Shown: positions 8,879-16,793 of the stretch, piece by piece
Position numbering within the stretch: position 1 is the first letter of the stretch
Layout: the number at the start of each line of letters is the position of its first letter
The notes under the pieces: generated by a model
Database searches by the model: none
What the model saw: the letters and a program-made list of their open reading frames with translations, nothing else
What the model was told of the DNA's origin: nothing
Position numbers and translations under genes: made by a program
Assembly (NCBI GenBank): GCA_947502815.1
Contig: CANNBH010000001.1
Coordinates: forward strand, 3,072,818 to 3,136,817
Length of the DNA stretch: 64,000 nt
Source: an uncultured Erythrobacter sp.
GTDB taxonomy: Bacteria; Pseudomonadota; Alphaproteobacteria; Sphingomonadales; Sphingomonadaceae
Direction: 5' to 3'

Positions 8879-9622
8879 TTAGAGCAATCGGTAGAGCGCC
8901 GCCAAAGCCGCGCCTGCCAGAACTGTACCGACACAGACGCGCCAGACCGGATCGCTGACCCGGCCCGAAACTTTTGCCCCCACCCAATTGCCGATCAGCA
9001 CCGCCGGAAACAGCGCGAGCGCCAATCCGCAAAGGCGCCAATCAACTTCGCCAAACGCCGCACCAGCTGCCAGACCCGTTGCCGCGGCAACCGTAAAGAT
9101 CAGCAGCATCGATGCTGTCACAACCGATCGGGGCAAGTCGCGCCCGACATAATACGGCACAACCGGCGGCCCCGGCATGCCCGCAAATCCCGTAAGCAAT
9201 CCGCTGATGACGCCAACCCCGCCCGTTGTAACAGGGCCGTGAACAGTATCGCCCTGACGCGGGAATAGGATGATCGCAAAGGCCGAGAGCGCAACAAGGG
9301 CAATGATCAAGCGTGCAAGATCAGGGCCCGTCACAGTCAGCAAATACAGCCCCGCAGGCGTCGCCAGAACAACCAGCGCGCAAATCGCCCATGCCGACCG
9401 TTCCGCATCGCGCACCAGTGTTCTGATCTCGCTCAGGCCGATGAAGACACCGAGGAAATTGGTAATCAGCACCGCCTCAAGCGGCAACATAGCCAGCGCC
9501 AACACGGGCACGAGCAGGATCGCCATCCCAAACCCGGTCAGCCCACGGACAAAGGCGGACGCGAAGGTTGCAGCCAACGCCGCCGCAATTTGTAACGCGG
9601 TGAACCCGGTTAAAGCTTCCAT
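8879..9622 (-). CDS. TauE/SafE family (TSUP) membrane permease
   Basis: The 247-residue integral membrane protein has about seven to eight hydrophobic segments and typical TSUP motifs (LTGFGMAILLVPVLAL early, LTGFAGMPGPPVVPYY in the middle). The family exports or imports organic sulfonates, sulfite or similar anions; the substrate cannot be told here. It follows thrS by 12 nt on the same strand and so may sit under the control of the thrS leader. That genomic link has no evident functional reason. Confidence 0.88.
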   Translation of the reverse strand: MEALTGFTALQIAAALAATFASAFVRGLTGFGMAILLVPVLALAMLPLEAVLITNFLGVFIGLSEIRTLVRDAERSAWAICALVVLATPAGLYLLTVTGPDLARLIIALVALSAFAIILFPRQGDTVHGPVTTGGVGVISGLLTGFAGMPGPPVVPYYVGRDLPRSVVTASMLLIFTVAAATGLAAGAAFGEVDWRLCGLALALFPAVLIGNWVGAKVSGRVSDPVWRVCVGTVLAGAALAALYRLL

Positions 9623-9634
9623 ATGATGCGCGGT

Positions 9635-11662
9635 TTACGCGGCGGTCTCAGGGCGCAAATCTGGCGGAGTCGCCGCCAAAGTGAGCATCGCAATCGCCTC
9701 ATCTAAAGGCATGACCTTCTGGTCCTTCTCCCCCAATGTGCGGATCGCTACGCTGCCTTCTTCGGCCTCGCGCTTACCCACGACCAGCAGATGAGGAACC
9801 TTGGCCAGCGAATGTTCGCGCACCTTGTAGTTGATCTTTTCGTTGCGCAGATCGCTTTCCACACGGATGCCCGCCGCCTTCAGCTTGGCTTCGACTTCCT
9901 GAGCGTATCCATCAATGTCCGACACAATCGGGGCGACCACGGCCTGAACCGGGGCGAGCCATACGGGCAAGCGGCCTGCGTAGTGCTCAATCAGGATGCC
10001 GATAAAGCGTTCGTAGGAACCAAAGATCGCCCGGTGGAGCATGACAGGGCGATGCCGCCCGCCGTCTTCGCCCACATAGGTCGCGTCGAGACGGTCGGGC
10101 AGAACCCGGTCGCCTTGGATTGTGCCAACTTGCCATGTGCGGCCAATCGCGTCGGTCAAATGCCATTCCAGCTTCGGCGCATAGAACGCGCCTTCGCCCG
10201 GCAATTCTTCCCAGCCATACTCTTCGTTCGCCATGCCAGCTTCGGCCACGGCATCGCGCAATTCTTGCTCGGCCTTGTCCCAATCCTCTTCGGAGCCAAA
10301 GCGTTTTTCCGGACGCAGGGCCAGCTTCACATGATAGGTGAAGCCAAAATCGTTGTAGACGCTGTTGGCGAGTTCACAGAACGCGCGCACTTCTTCGACC
10401 ACCTGCTGCTCGGTGCAGAAGATATGCGCGTCATCCTGAGTGAATTGACGCACCCGCATTAGGCCGTGCAGCGCGCCATGCGGTTCGTTGCGGTGACAAC
10501 ACCCCATTTCGCCCAGCCTGATAGGCAGGTCGCGATAGGACGTGATCCCTTGTTTGAACACGAGGACGTGCGCCGGGCAATTCATCGGTTTAATCGCCAT
10601 CCAATCGGCGTCTTTTTCGACCGACGGTTTGGCCGGACCATCGCCGGATTCGTCCACTTCGGGCACCATATCGGGCACGGCAAACATGTTTTCAGCATAT
10701 TTGCCCCAGTGGCCCGATTGTTCCCATTGGCGCACATCCATCAGTTGCGGCGTTTTGATCTCGCGGTAATCGGCGGCGTCCATCTTGCGGCGCATATACG
10801 CCTCTAGCTCGCGCCAGATGCGGTACCCTTTGGGATGCCAGAATACGCTGCCATGAGCCTCTTCCTGAAGATGGAACAAGTCCATCTCCTTGCCCAATTT
10901 GCGGTGATCGCGCTTGCCCGCTTCTTCGAGGTTATGCAGGTGCTGTTTCAGCTGTTTTTTGTTCAGCCAGCCGGTGCCGTAAATGCGCGTCAGCTGCGCG
11001 TTGCGTTGGTCGCCGCGCCAATAGGCTCCGGCGACGCGCATCAATTTGAACGCGGCAGGGTCCAGCTTCCCAGTGGAGGGCAAATGCGGGCCGCGGCACA
11101 TGTCGAGCCAATCATCGCCCGACCAATAGACGGTCAGGTCCTCATCGCCCGGCAGTTCTTTGGCCCATTCGGCCTTGAACGCTTCGCCGTCGGCTTCCCA
11201 TTTCGCGATCAAATCTTCGCGCGACCACACTTCGCGGCGCAGCGGTTTGTCCGCTTTGATGATCTCGCGCATCTTCTCTTCGATCGCAGGCAGATCATCC
11301 ATGCTGAACGGTTCGCGAGAGGCTGGCGCCATCACGTCATAATAGAACCCATCATCGGTCGCCGGTCCAAAGGTGATCTGTGTGCCGGGGAACAACGCCT
11401 GCACCGCCTCTGCCAAGATGTGAGCATAATCGTGCCGAACCAGCTCAAGCGCATCGGCCTCATCCCGCGCGGTGATAAGCTCAAGCCGGGCGTCCCCTTC
11501 AAACGGGCGGCCCAAATCGCGCACTTCACCGTTCACCCGCGCGGCCAGCGCCGCTTTGGCAAGGCCCGGACCAATGGCCATCGCCACATCGGCAGGGGTG
11601 CTGCCGCGCTCCATTTCGCGGGATGTGCCATCGGGCAGGCTGATTTTGAGCAGTTCGGTCAT
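9635..11662 (-). CDS. thrS: Threonine-tRNA ligase
   Basis: The 675-residue enzyme charges tRNA-Thr. Domain order: TGS domain (about 1-62), SAD editing domain (about 63-240, with [10 protein letters not shown]), class II catalytic core (motif 2 region [20 protein letters not shown], motif 3 region near [18 protein letters not shown]) and a C-terminal anticodon-binding domain. Zinc ligands fit [10 protein letters not shown] and the DDAHIF histidine. The ATG at 11662 begins a normal TGS domain. Upstream on the same strand is a threonine-codon leader ORF and competing hairpins (11789-11893), suggesting control by threonyl-tRNA level. TauE-like gene downstream. Confidence 0.97.
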   Translation of the reverse strand: MTELLKISLPDGTSREMERGSTPADVAMAIGPGLAKAALAARVNGEVRDLGRPFEGDARLELITARDEADALELVRHDYAHILAEAVQALFPGTQITFGPATDDGFYYDVMAPASREPFSMDDLPAIEEKMREIIKADKPLRREVWSREDLIAKWEADGEAFKAEWAKELPGDEDLTVYWSGDDWLDMCRGPHLPSTGKLDPAAFKLMRVAGAYWRGDQRNAQLTRIYGTGWLNKKQLKQHLHNLEEAGKRDHRKLGKEMDLFHLQEEAHGSVFWHPKGYRIWRELEAYMRRKMDAADYREIKTPQLMDVRQWEQSGHWGKYAENMFAVPDMVPEVDESGDGPAKPSVEKDADWMAIKPMNCPAHVLVFKQGITSYRDLPIRLGEMGCCHRNEPHGALHGLMRVRQFTQDDAHIFCTEQQVVEEVRAFCELANSVYNDFGFTYHVKLALRPEKRFGSEEDWDKAEQELRDAVAEAGMANEEYGWEELPGEGAFYAPKLEWHLTDAIGRTWQVGTIQGDRVLPDRLDATYVGEDGGRHRPVMLHRAIFGSYERFIGILIEHYAGRLPVWLAPVQAVVAPIVSDIDGYAQEVEAKLKAAGIRVESDLRNEKINYKVREHSLAKVPHLLVVGKREAEEGSVAIRTLGEKDQKVMPLDEAIAMLTLAATPPDLRPETAA

Positions 11663-11788
11663 CGTTTTAAATCCGTCTCAATTGCCGGGCGCCTTTGCAT
11701 GACCGCCCACTTATGGGCGCATTGGCACAGCAAAGCGCGCACCGAAAGAGCGGTGTTTGTAACAATTACCAGTTTCAGGTGGACACCG

Positions 11789-11848
11789 CGCCACCCGAAA
11801 CCGGGTGGCGTCGCCGCTGGATCAGGCCAGCCGCAAACGCCCCCGGTT
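11789..11848 (-). promoter_or_regulatory. Putative attenuator with mutually exclusive hairpins before thrS
   Basis: Reading the minus strand, an 11-nt segment inside the leader ORF (11838-11848, AACCGGGGGCG) can pair with CGCCACCCGGTT (11799-11810): seven plus four base pairs with one bulged A. The same second segment instead forms a 9-bp hairpin with a 4-nt loop with the next one (11789-11797). This is the antiterminator/terminator choice of amino-acid attenuators. No U-run follows the second hairpin (next bases GCGGTG), so a Rho-independent stop is not evident; Rho or a downstream structure could be involved. Confidence 0.6.
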
Positions 11849-11893
11849 GCCCGAGGTCGTTGTGGTGGTGGTTATGATCAGCGGATCGGCCAT
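11822..11893 (-). CDS. Threonine-codon leader peptide upstream of thrS
   Basis: A 23-codon ORF ATG...TGA encodes MADPLIITTTTTTSGNRGRL followed by RLA. Six consecutive Thr codons (ACC ACC ACC ACA ACG ACC) lie just before the segment that can form the antiterminator pairing, and thrS starts 159 nt downstream. The composition recalls the thrL leader of enterobacteria. The leader ATG lacks a strong Shine-Dalgarno; an overlapping short ORF in another frame (ATG at 11911, with GGGAG upstream, ending inside the leader ORF) could couple or feed ribosomes. Too short and too biased to be an enzyme; function is inferred from codon content and position. Confidence 0.75.
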   Translation of the reverse strand: MADPLIITTTTTTSGNRGRLRLA

Positions 11894-11969
11894 GCCCAAT
11901 AGATAGGCTGAGCCGCGATCATTGTCATCTCCCAACTGACGCCAGCGAAGAACAACGGAAAGGGTTGGC

Positions 11970-12043
11970 TCCATATTGGAAAGCAAGCTTGACATTAGCC
12001 CAAATTAATGACAAGTGTCCTTTCCATAGTTGAAAGGAAGCTT
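11970..12043 (+). repeat. Pair of 21-bp direct repeats, probable operators
   Basis: TCCATATTGGAAAGCAAGCTT (11970-11990, written here in its first 20+1 bases as the left copy) and a right copy at 12023-12043 agree at 18 of 21 positions. Start-to-start distance is 53 bp, about five helical turns. The left copy overlaps a TTGACA at 11989-11994 and the right copy covers the ribosome binding site region of the membrane-protein/HTH operon. They are good candidates for binding sites of the regulator encoded at the end of that operon. Confidence 0.5.
12018..12038 (+). promoter_or_regulatory. Inverted repeat overlapping the right operator copy
   Basis: TCCTTTC and GAAAGGA form perfect 7-bp arms around CATAGTT. 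The right arm contains the AAGGA that serves as the ribosome binding site for the ORF starting at 12049 (10-nt spacing), so protein binding or RNA folding here could act directly on translation or transcription of the operon. Confidence 0.45.
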
Positions 12044-12048
12044 TACCA

Positions 12049-12225
12049 ATGACCTATCGAACAAAGGCGCTGCTATGGGCAGCCGTCATCATCGGAGCCG
12101 CAATCATGACAGTCATCCTCGGCCTGAACCAAGGCGCAAGCTTCGGGATTGTCGGCGGCCTGTCAGGCGCGGCTTGGGGCACGCTTCAGTCCGATGTGGG
12201 CTGTCGTCAGGGGTGCCTCCAATGA
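12049..12225 (+). CDS. Small membrane protein, first gene of a membrane-protein/HTH operon
   Basis: The ORF encodes 58 residues, MTYRTKALLWAAVIIGAAI at the start, with a hydrophobic segment at about residues 8-26 and a glycine-rich GIVGGLSGAAWG stretch that could be a second, shorter membrane segment; it ends in two cysteines (GCRQGCLQ). It has an AAGGA ribosome binding site and overlaps the next gene by ATGA. I do not recognise a family. Operon position and overlap are the main evidence that it is real. It could be a small subunit or chaperone of the larger membrane protein that follows. Confidence 0.62.
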   Translation: MTYRTKALLWAAVIIGAAIMTVILGLNQGASFGIVGGLSGAAWGTLQSDVGCRQGCLQ

Positions 12226-12821
12226 GCGATGAGGCACGTTCCAAAATGAACCGCTGCCTTATTGCAGCAGTGTCCTCGGTCATCAGCGCACTGGGTCTGC
12301 TCTTTTTGTGGAAGTCGGACGCTATCAACACAATCACCGCCTACATTTTGGCGACAGTGCCGATCAGCCTGATGGTTTTCGCTTTCGTTAAAGTGCTCGG
12401 CGAGGCTGGTAAAAACGGCAAGGCCTCACAGCGCTATCTCACACGCATGGCGATTACGATGGCGTTTTACCTTATCACATTGTTTATGGCGGAACACTTT
12501 ATCGAAGATCGCGGTGTGACAGGCGTACTAGCGGTTCTCCTTGCGCTGCTTCCGGGCCTGTCCTTTGCGGGCGTGGTCTGGATATTCGGTGGGCTGATCG
12601 TTGAGGAGCAAGATGAGTTCTACCGCCTGCTCTATGTCAGGCAGGGCCTCATAGCGACCGGTGTGTCTTTCACTCTCGCCGCAGTTTGGGGCTTTCTGGA
12701 AACCTACAACATTGTTCAACCAGTTGCAGCCTTTTGGTGGCCAACCATCTGGTGTGTCGGGTGCGGCATCGGGGCGGTGGCGAACAAGGTGAAGTACGGA
12801 ACGTTTGGAGAAGTCCGGTGA
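12222..12821 (+). CDS. Hypothetical multi-pass membrane protein, paralogue of the next gene
   Basis: The 199-residue product starts MSDEARSKMNRCLIAA and has about six hydrophobic segments. Its C-terminal half contains EEQDEFYRLLYVRQGL followed by a VWGFLETYN element. This matches the next gene (ECDDEYQRMLFVKQML ... VWSFLKTYE), so the two are paralogues, this one carrying two extra N-terminal membrane segments. The start is set by the ATGA overlap with the preceding ORF. No enzymatic motif is visible. Membrane proteins of this sort are commonly encoded beside a short Cro/CI-type regulator, as here, but their function is unknown to me. Confidence 0.8.
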   Translation: MSDEARSKMNRCLIAAVSSVISALGLLFLWKSDAINTITAYILATVPISLMVFAFVKVLGEAGKNGKASQRYLTRMAITMAFYLITLFMAEHFIEDRGVTGVLAVLLALLPGLSFAGVVWIFGGLIVEEQDEFYRLLYVRQGLIATGVSFTLAAVWGFLETYNIVQPVAAFWWPTIWCVGCGIGAVANKVKYGTFGEVR

Positions 12822-13207
12822 ATATGGCTCCATATATGAAGCGCTACGCGATAAGGCTTACGATCTTCATGTTAGCCTACATGGTCATCCTGATAGGTGG
12901 TCTAAGCTATCATCGCTCCGGCGATCCAGCACAATGGACGTCAATCGCTCTAGCAATGGTTACTGCCTTGCCAATCTGCGGCGTGTTTTGGACCATGTAC
13001 CGCCTTTTGATTGAGTGCGATGATGAATACCAGCGCATGCTTTTTGTAAAACAGATGCTGGGTGCGACCGGTGCGACGCTGGTGATCACAACAGTGTGGA
13101 GCTTTCTCAAGACTTATGAAGTGACGGCAATCGGCCCCCAATGGGTGGCAGTCATTTGGTTTGCCATGCTTGGCTTGGCCGGCCCATTTGTTCGGTGGCG
13201 CGTATGA
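12818..13207 (+). CDS. Hypothetical membrane protein, shorter paralogue
   Basis: About 129 residues with four hydrophobic segments. The motif ECDDEYQRMLFVKQML between the second and third segments matches the preceding protein. A GTG at 12818 overlaps the previous stop (GTGA) and has GGAG 7 nt upstream; an ATG at 12824 is the alternative and would shorten the protein by two residues. The stop overlaps the ATG of the HTH regulator. No catalytic residues are evident; the conserved acidic/basic cytoplasmic loop E-x-D-E-[FY]-x-R-x-L-x-V-x-Q may be the functional part. Confidence 0.78.
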   Translation: MNMAPYMKRYAIRLTIFMLAYMVILIGGLSYHRSGDPAQWTSIALAMVTALPICGVFWTMYRLLIECDDEYQRMLFVKQMLGATGATLVITTVWSFLKTYEVTAIGPQWVAVIWFAMLGLAGPFVRWRV

Positions 13208-13395
13208 ACAACCGCCTAAAAGTCCTGCGCGCTGAACGCGACTGGAGCCAGCAGGATCTGGCGGAACGGCTTGGTGTCAGCCGCCAAAGCGTGAATGCGA
13301 TTGAGAAAGGGCGCTACGACCCGTCACTCCCGCTCGCGTTCTCAATCTCCGAAGTGTTCGCACTGCCGATTGAAGAGATCTTCAGCCGCGATTGA
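13204..13395 (+). CDS. Cro/CI-type helix-turn-helix transcriptional regulator
   Basis: The 63-residue protein is essentially only an HTH domain: MNNRLKVLRAERDWSQQDLA, then the recognition region GVSRQSVNAIEKGRYDPSLP, ending EIFSRD. This compact family usually represses its own operon, which encodes membrane proteins. ATGA overlap with the preceding gene makes it the last gene of a four-gene overlapping operon (12049-13395). The direct repeats and inverted repeat at 11970-12043 are its most likely targets. No ligand-binding domain is present, so sensing must come from elsewhere, possibly the membrane partners. Confidence 0.92.
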   Translation: MNNRLKVLRAERDWSQQDLAERLGVSRQSVNAIEKGRYDPSLPLAFSISEVFALPIEEIFSRD

Positions 13396-13416
13396 ACGAA
13401 ACTGAGAACATTAGCT

Positions 13417-15081
13417 TTAGACAGACAGCGCCTTCGACCCGGCATCGCTGGTGATCACTTTGGTCCCGGCGAGCTGGGTCGATCGCCTGCGGATGCCGCC
13501 GGAAAAGCGGTATTCGGTCGTCGCGCGGGCCGGGGTCAATTCAATCACCATATAGCCGCGCTGTGACGTGTCCGCCCATTTGAGCTCATCATTCGCCTCT
13601 ACAACCAGAGATGCCATCTGCTCGGGCGGGACCATCGCAAGATAGGTTTCAAAACCGGGCGAGCTGACCGAGCACACGCCCAGTTCGATGCCGACCGCCT
13701 CGCCCTCATGCGAAAGCTCAAAAGCCCAGCCATTGTGCGTGTCACCGGCCAGCACAAGCAGGTTGGCATCCGCTTCCAAGGCGCCTTTGAACAATCGGTC
13801 GCGCGCGGCCGGGTAGCCGTCCCATGCATCCATATTCAGCGGCAGGCCCGCTTGGCTGGCCAGCGCGCTCGCCTGCAATCGCCGCCGGATAAACTCAGGC
13901 ACATTGCCGCCGAGCAGCTCCAACAGCGCAGGCGGTGATTTGAGTTTACCCATCAGCACTTGCTGAACCAGCACCTGCCACGTCGCGCCGCGCGCGCTGG
14001 ACGAAGCGAGGCCATCGACCAGCCATTCCTCTTGCGCCGCGCCCAAAATCTGCCGGTCGGGGTTGGCATATTCGGTGTCCCGAAATTCGGTTAGCGCGGC
14101 GACCATGGCCTCTGGACTGTCTTGGCCAGCGATCACTTTGCCAACGCTGAATGGCTCCTCGCGCCCTTCGATGCGGGTGTCGATCCGAAACAGAGTCGCC
14201 AAATCGCCCACGTCATAGGCGGCATAGGGCTCGTCCGAAACAGGCATCCATTCGCGGTAAACGCGTTTGGCGATGGCTTTGCGGACCTCCCAATCGCCTT
14301 CGCTGTCTGGTTGATGGTTTTGCGCGCCGTCTTTCCAACTGTCATTGGCGCTTTCGTGGTCGTCCCACACCGCGATCATTGGCAACACCTGATGCAATCG
14401 CTGCAAATCGGTGTCCGCGCGGTAGGTGGCATAGCGCAGGCGGTAATCGGCAAGAGTGAGGATCTCATTTTCCGGCTCAAGCGTGCGATCAGGATGACGC
14501 TGACCAGCCGACGGGTATGTGCCCCCGCCATATTCATAGATATAATCGCCCAGATGCACCGCCAGGTCGACGTCATTGGCCTGCGCGGCGTGGGCATAGG
14601 CGTTGAAATAGCCGAACCCGAAATTCGCGCAGGAAAACACCGCCATGCGAAATTTTCTCGTCGGCCCCTGCGGCAAAGTGCGCGTCCGGCCGACCGGCGA
14701 AATCGTGCCATCGGGCGCGACAAAGCGATAGAAATACCAGCGATCCGGCGACAATCCGCCTGCCACCGTCTTTGCGCAATAATCTGTGGTCGCCGCTGCC
14801 GTGACTTGGCCTTCAGAGGCTACGCTTGTGAAGTCTGCGCTTTCACTGACCTGCCAATCCAAAGTGGTTCGCCCATCCGCGACATAGCGCGTCCATAACA
14901 GCACGCTGCCGGACTGCGGCTCTCCGCTGGCGACGCTGTGCGTGAAGCCGCTGCCAAAACTGCGCGCACTCGCCGGTGCCGCAGCAATCGCTGCGGACGC
15001 CCCGGCGAGCGCGAAGACACCGCGCCGCGAAACGGAGGTGTTGGAGGTTGATGGCGGAGCGGGTGCGTCGGTTTTGATCAT
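13417..15081 (-). CDS. phoD: PhoD-family alkaline phosphatase/phosphodiesterase, Tat-exported
   Basis: The 554-residue protein starts MIKTDAPAPP and has a twin-arginine signal (SRRGVFALAGASAAIAAA), so it is exported folded. A PhoD N-terminal domain is followed by the metallophosphoesterase region with HLGDYIYEYGGG, AVWDDHESANDSW and LAGDTHNGWAFEL, the motifs for the Fe/Ca site. The family cleaves phosphomonoesters and diesters to obtain phosphate. I chose the ATG at 15081 because the signal peptide fits there; an in-frame start at 15228 would add 49 residues. No pho-box is evident by eye. Its stop lies 21 nt from the convergent HTH gene. Confidence 0.92.
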   Translation of the reverse strand: MIKTDAPAPPSTSNTSVSRRGVFALAGASAAIAAAPASARSFGSGFTHSVASGEPQSGSVLLWTRYVADGRTTLDWQVSESADFTSVASEGQVTAAATTDYCAKTVAGGLSPDRWYFYRFVAPDGTISPVGRTRTLPQGPTRKFRMAVFSCANFGFGYFNAYAHAAQANDVDLAVHLGDYIYEYGGGTYPSAGQRHPDRTLEPENEILTLADYRLRYATYRADTDLQRLHQVLPMIAVWDDHESANDSWKDGAQNHQPDSEGDWEVRKAIAKRVYREWMPVSDEPYAAYDVGDLATLFRIDTRIEGREEPFSVGKVIAGQDSPEAMVAALTEFRDTEYANPDRQILGAAQEEWLVDGLASSSARGATWQVLVQQVLMGKLKSPPALLELLGGNVPEFIRRRLQASALASQAGLPLNMDAWDGYPAARDRLFKGALEADANLLVLAGDTHNGWAFELSHEGEAVGIELGVCSVSSPGFETYLAMVPPEQMASLVVEANDELKWADTSQRGYMVIELTPARATTEYRFSGGIRRRSTQLAGTKVITSDAGSKALSV

Positions 15082-15171
15082 GGCGCCTGCTACCTCGCAT
15101 GCATTGCGTGAATAAGACAAGAACAGCGCAAAACCTTGCACATCTCTATGGCAAGCGGGCAAAAGGATCCC

Positions 15172-15903
15172 ATGACCGATCTTCGCTTTCACGCCATGCC
15201 CGATGGCCGCCAAATCGCCTTTCGCCATGTCGCAGGTGACGGACCTACGCTTGTCTTCCTGCCCGGCTATATGTCTGACATGGCAGGCGGCAAAGCGACC
15301 GCGATGTTCGCCGAAGCAGAGGCTAATGGACGCAGTTGCCTGCTGCTGGATTATTCAGGTTGCGGGCAAAGCTCTGGCGATTTTGCCGATGGCACCTTGT
15401 CCCGGTGGCGCGATGAAGTGCTGGCGGTGATCGCAGCGCGTGTCGAGGGCGATGTGGTTCTGGCGGGCTCTTCAATGGGGGGCTGGTTGATGTTACTCGT
15501 GGCGGAGCGATTGGGCCCCCAGCTCGCCGGAATGATCGGCATCGCCGCAGCCCCTGATTTTACGCATTGGAGCTATTCCGCCGATCAGCGCCAGATGTTG
15601 GCGGACGGGTCAATCCTTTACCAAGACAATCCCTATGGTCCTGAGCCAACGCCCACTCACCCCGGATTTTACGCCGATGCAGAGGGGCATTTGCAATTGG
15701 ACGGGCGCATTGCGATCAATTGCCCCGTTCGCCTCATCCATGGACAACGCGATGATGATGTGCCGTGGGAAATCAGCGTCAAACTCGCTGCGGCTTTGCG
15801 TTCGGACAATATACAGGTCACGCTTGTCAAAGACGGCGATCACCGCCTTTCGCGCGATCAAGACATTGCGCTGCTTAAGGCAACACTCAGCAGTTTTTAC
15901 TGA
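15172..15903 (+). CDS. Alpha/beta hydrolase
   Basis: The 243-residue cytoplasmic hydrolase resembles small carboxyl- or thioesterases of the ABHD10-like group. Triad: nucleophile S101 in AGSSMGGW, acid in GQRDDDVPW and His in DGDHRLS. The start at 15172 (MTDLRFHAMPDG) follows GGAT; an ATG at 15136 is possible but adds 12 unconserved residues. It leads a same-strand run with the TPR protein (11 nt gap) and the flavin oxidoreductase. The substrate is unknown. Confidence 0.85.
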   Translation: MTDLRFHAMPDGRQIAFRHVAGDGPTLVFLPGYMSDMAGGKATAMFAEAEANGRSCLLLDYSGCGQSSGDFADGTLSRWRDEVLAVIAARVEGDVVLAGSSMGGWLMLLVAERLGPQLAGMIGIAAAPDFTHWSYSADQRQMLADGSILYQDNPYGPEPTPTHPGFYADAEGHLQLDGRIAINCPVRLIHGQRDDDVPWEISVKLAAALRSDNIQVTLVKDGDHRLSRDQDIALLKATLSSFY

Positions 15904-15914
15904 CGGATACACGC

Positions 15915-16793
15915 TTGGCTTTTACCGCATCACTCCTCGCTCTTGCGCTCCAAGTGGGCCCCAATCCTTCACCCATCCCGCAAAGCGATGGCCACGCGGA
16001 ATTGCGCGAAAGAGAGCCGCGACCAGCCCAAGAGGCGGCATCCCCCGACCCGGCAAGCGTATGGCTGTCCGATTGCCTCGATCGGTTGTCGGATGATGCG
16101 TCGCGCGCGCACACAATGGCGCAAATCCGGCGCAATGCGACCAGCGGTGCAGAACGGGTTCTGGCCAACCATTGCCTAGGGTTGGCGGCAACAGAGCTGG
16201 GCCGCTGGGAAGACGCGATCACTGCATTCGGCGCGGCCCGGGATGAAAGCCCAGCAGAAGAGCTGCGCGTCCGGGCCCGCTTTGGAACTATGGCGGGCAA
16301 CGCGGCCCTCGCCAGCGGCGATCCTGCGCGCGCGCTGCCAATCCTTGAGCGTGCAAAATCGGATGCACAGGCGTCTGCATCCGCCCCCTTACAAGCGATT
16401 GCCGCAAGCGATCTGGCACGGGTCTACGTCGCGATGGACCGGGCCGACGCAGCCTTGATCGAATTGGACGACGCGACCCGCCTTCAACCAGAAAATGCCG
16501 AGGGCTGGCTTCTAAAAGCGACCTTGCTGCGCCGGCTGGAACGCTATGATGAGGCGCACAGTGCAATTGAGCGAGCCGGGGAGCTTGCGCCACTCGAAGG
16601 GGCGATTGGTTTAGAAGCCGGCGTGATTGCTGTCCTATCAGGGCGCGACCAGGCCGCGCGGCAAAGCTGGCAATCGGTGATCGACATTCAGCCAGACAGC
16701 CTCGCGGCGCAAACCGCGCAGGATTACCTTGCGCAATTGGGTCCGCCAGAGGCACAAGTGGATACGCCGTTAGAGGAAACAGATCCATCATGA
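15915..16793 (+). CDS. TPR-repeat protein, probably exported
   Basis: The 292-residue protein has a short hydrophobic N-terminus (MAFTASLLALALQ) that could be a signal peptide and then several tetratricopeptide-like helical repeats from about residue 85 to 280 (for example LDDATRLQPENAEGWLLKATLLRRL, quoted here only in part: ENAEGWLLKATLL). The apparent start is a TTG with ACGGA 8 nt upstream. A GTG further in is the alternative. It overlaps the next gene by ATGA. TPRs mediate protein contacts; no partner can be named. Confidence 0.75.
   Translation: MAFTASLLALALQVGPNPSPIPQSDGHAELREREPRPAQEAASPDPASVWLSDCLDRLSDDASRAHTMAQIRRNATSGAERVLANHCLGLAATELGRWEDAITAFGAARDESPAEELRVRARFGTMAGNAALASGDPARALPILERAKSDAQASASAPLQAIAASDLARVYVAMDRADAALIELDDATRLQPENAEGWLLKATLLRRLERYDEAHSAIERAGELAPLEGAIGLEAGVIAVLSGRDQAARQSWQSVIDIQPDSLAAQTAQDYLAQLGPPEAQVDTPLEETDPS

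Noticed and set aside
10835..11902. Open frame running opposite thrS and through the leader region
   Set aside because: The true coding strand is thrS; the frame has no ribosome binding site and its end overlaps the leader structures by chance.
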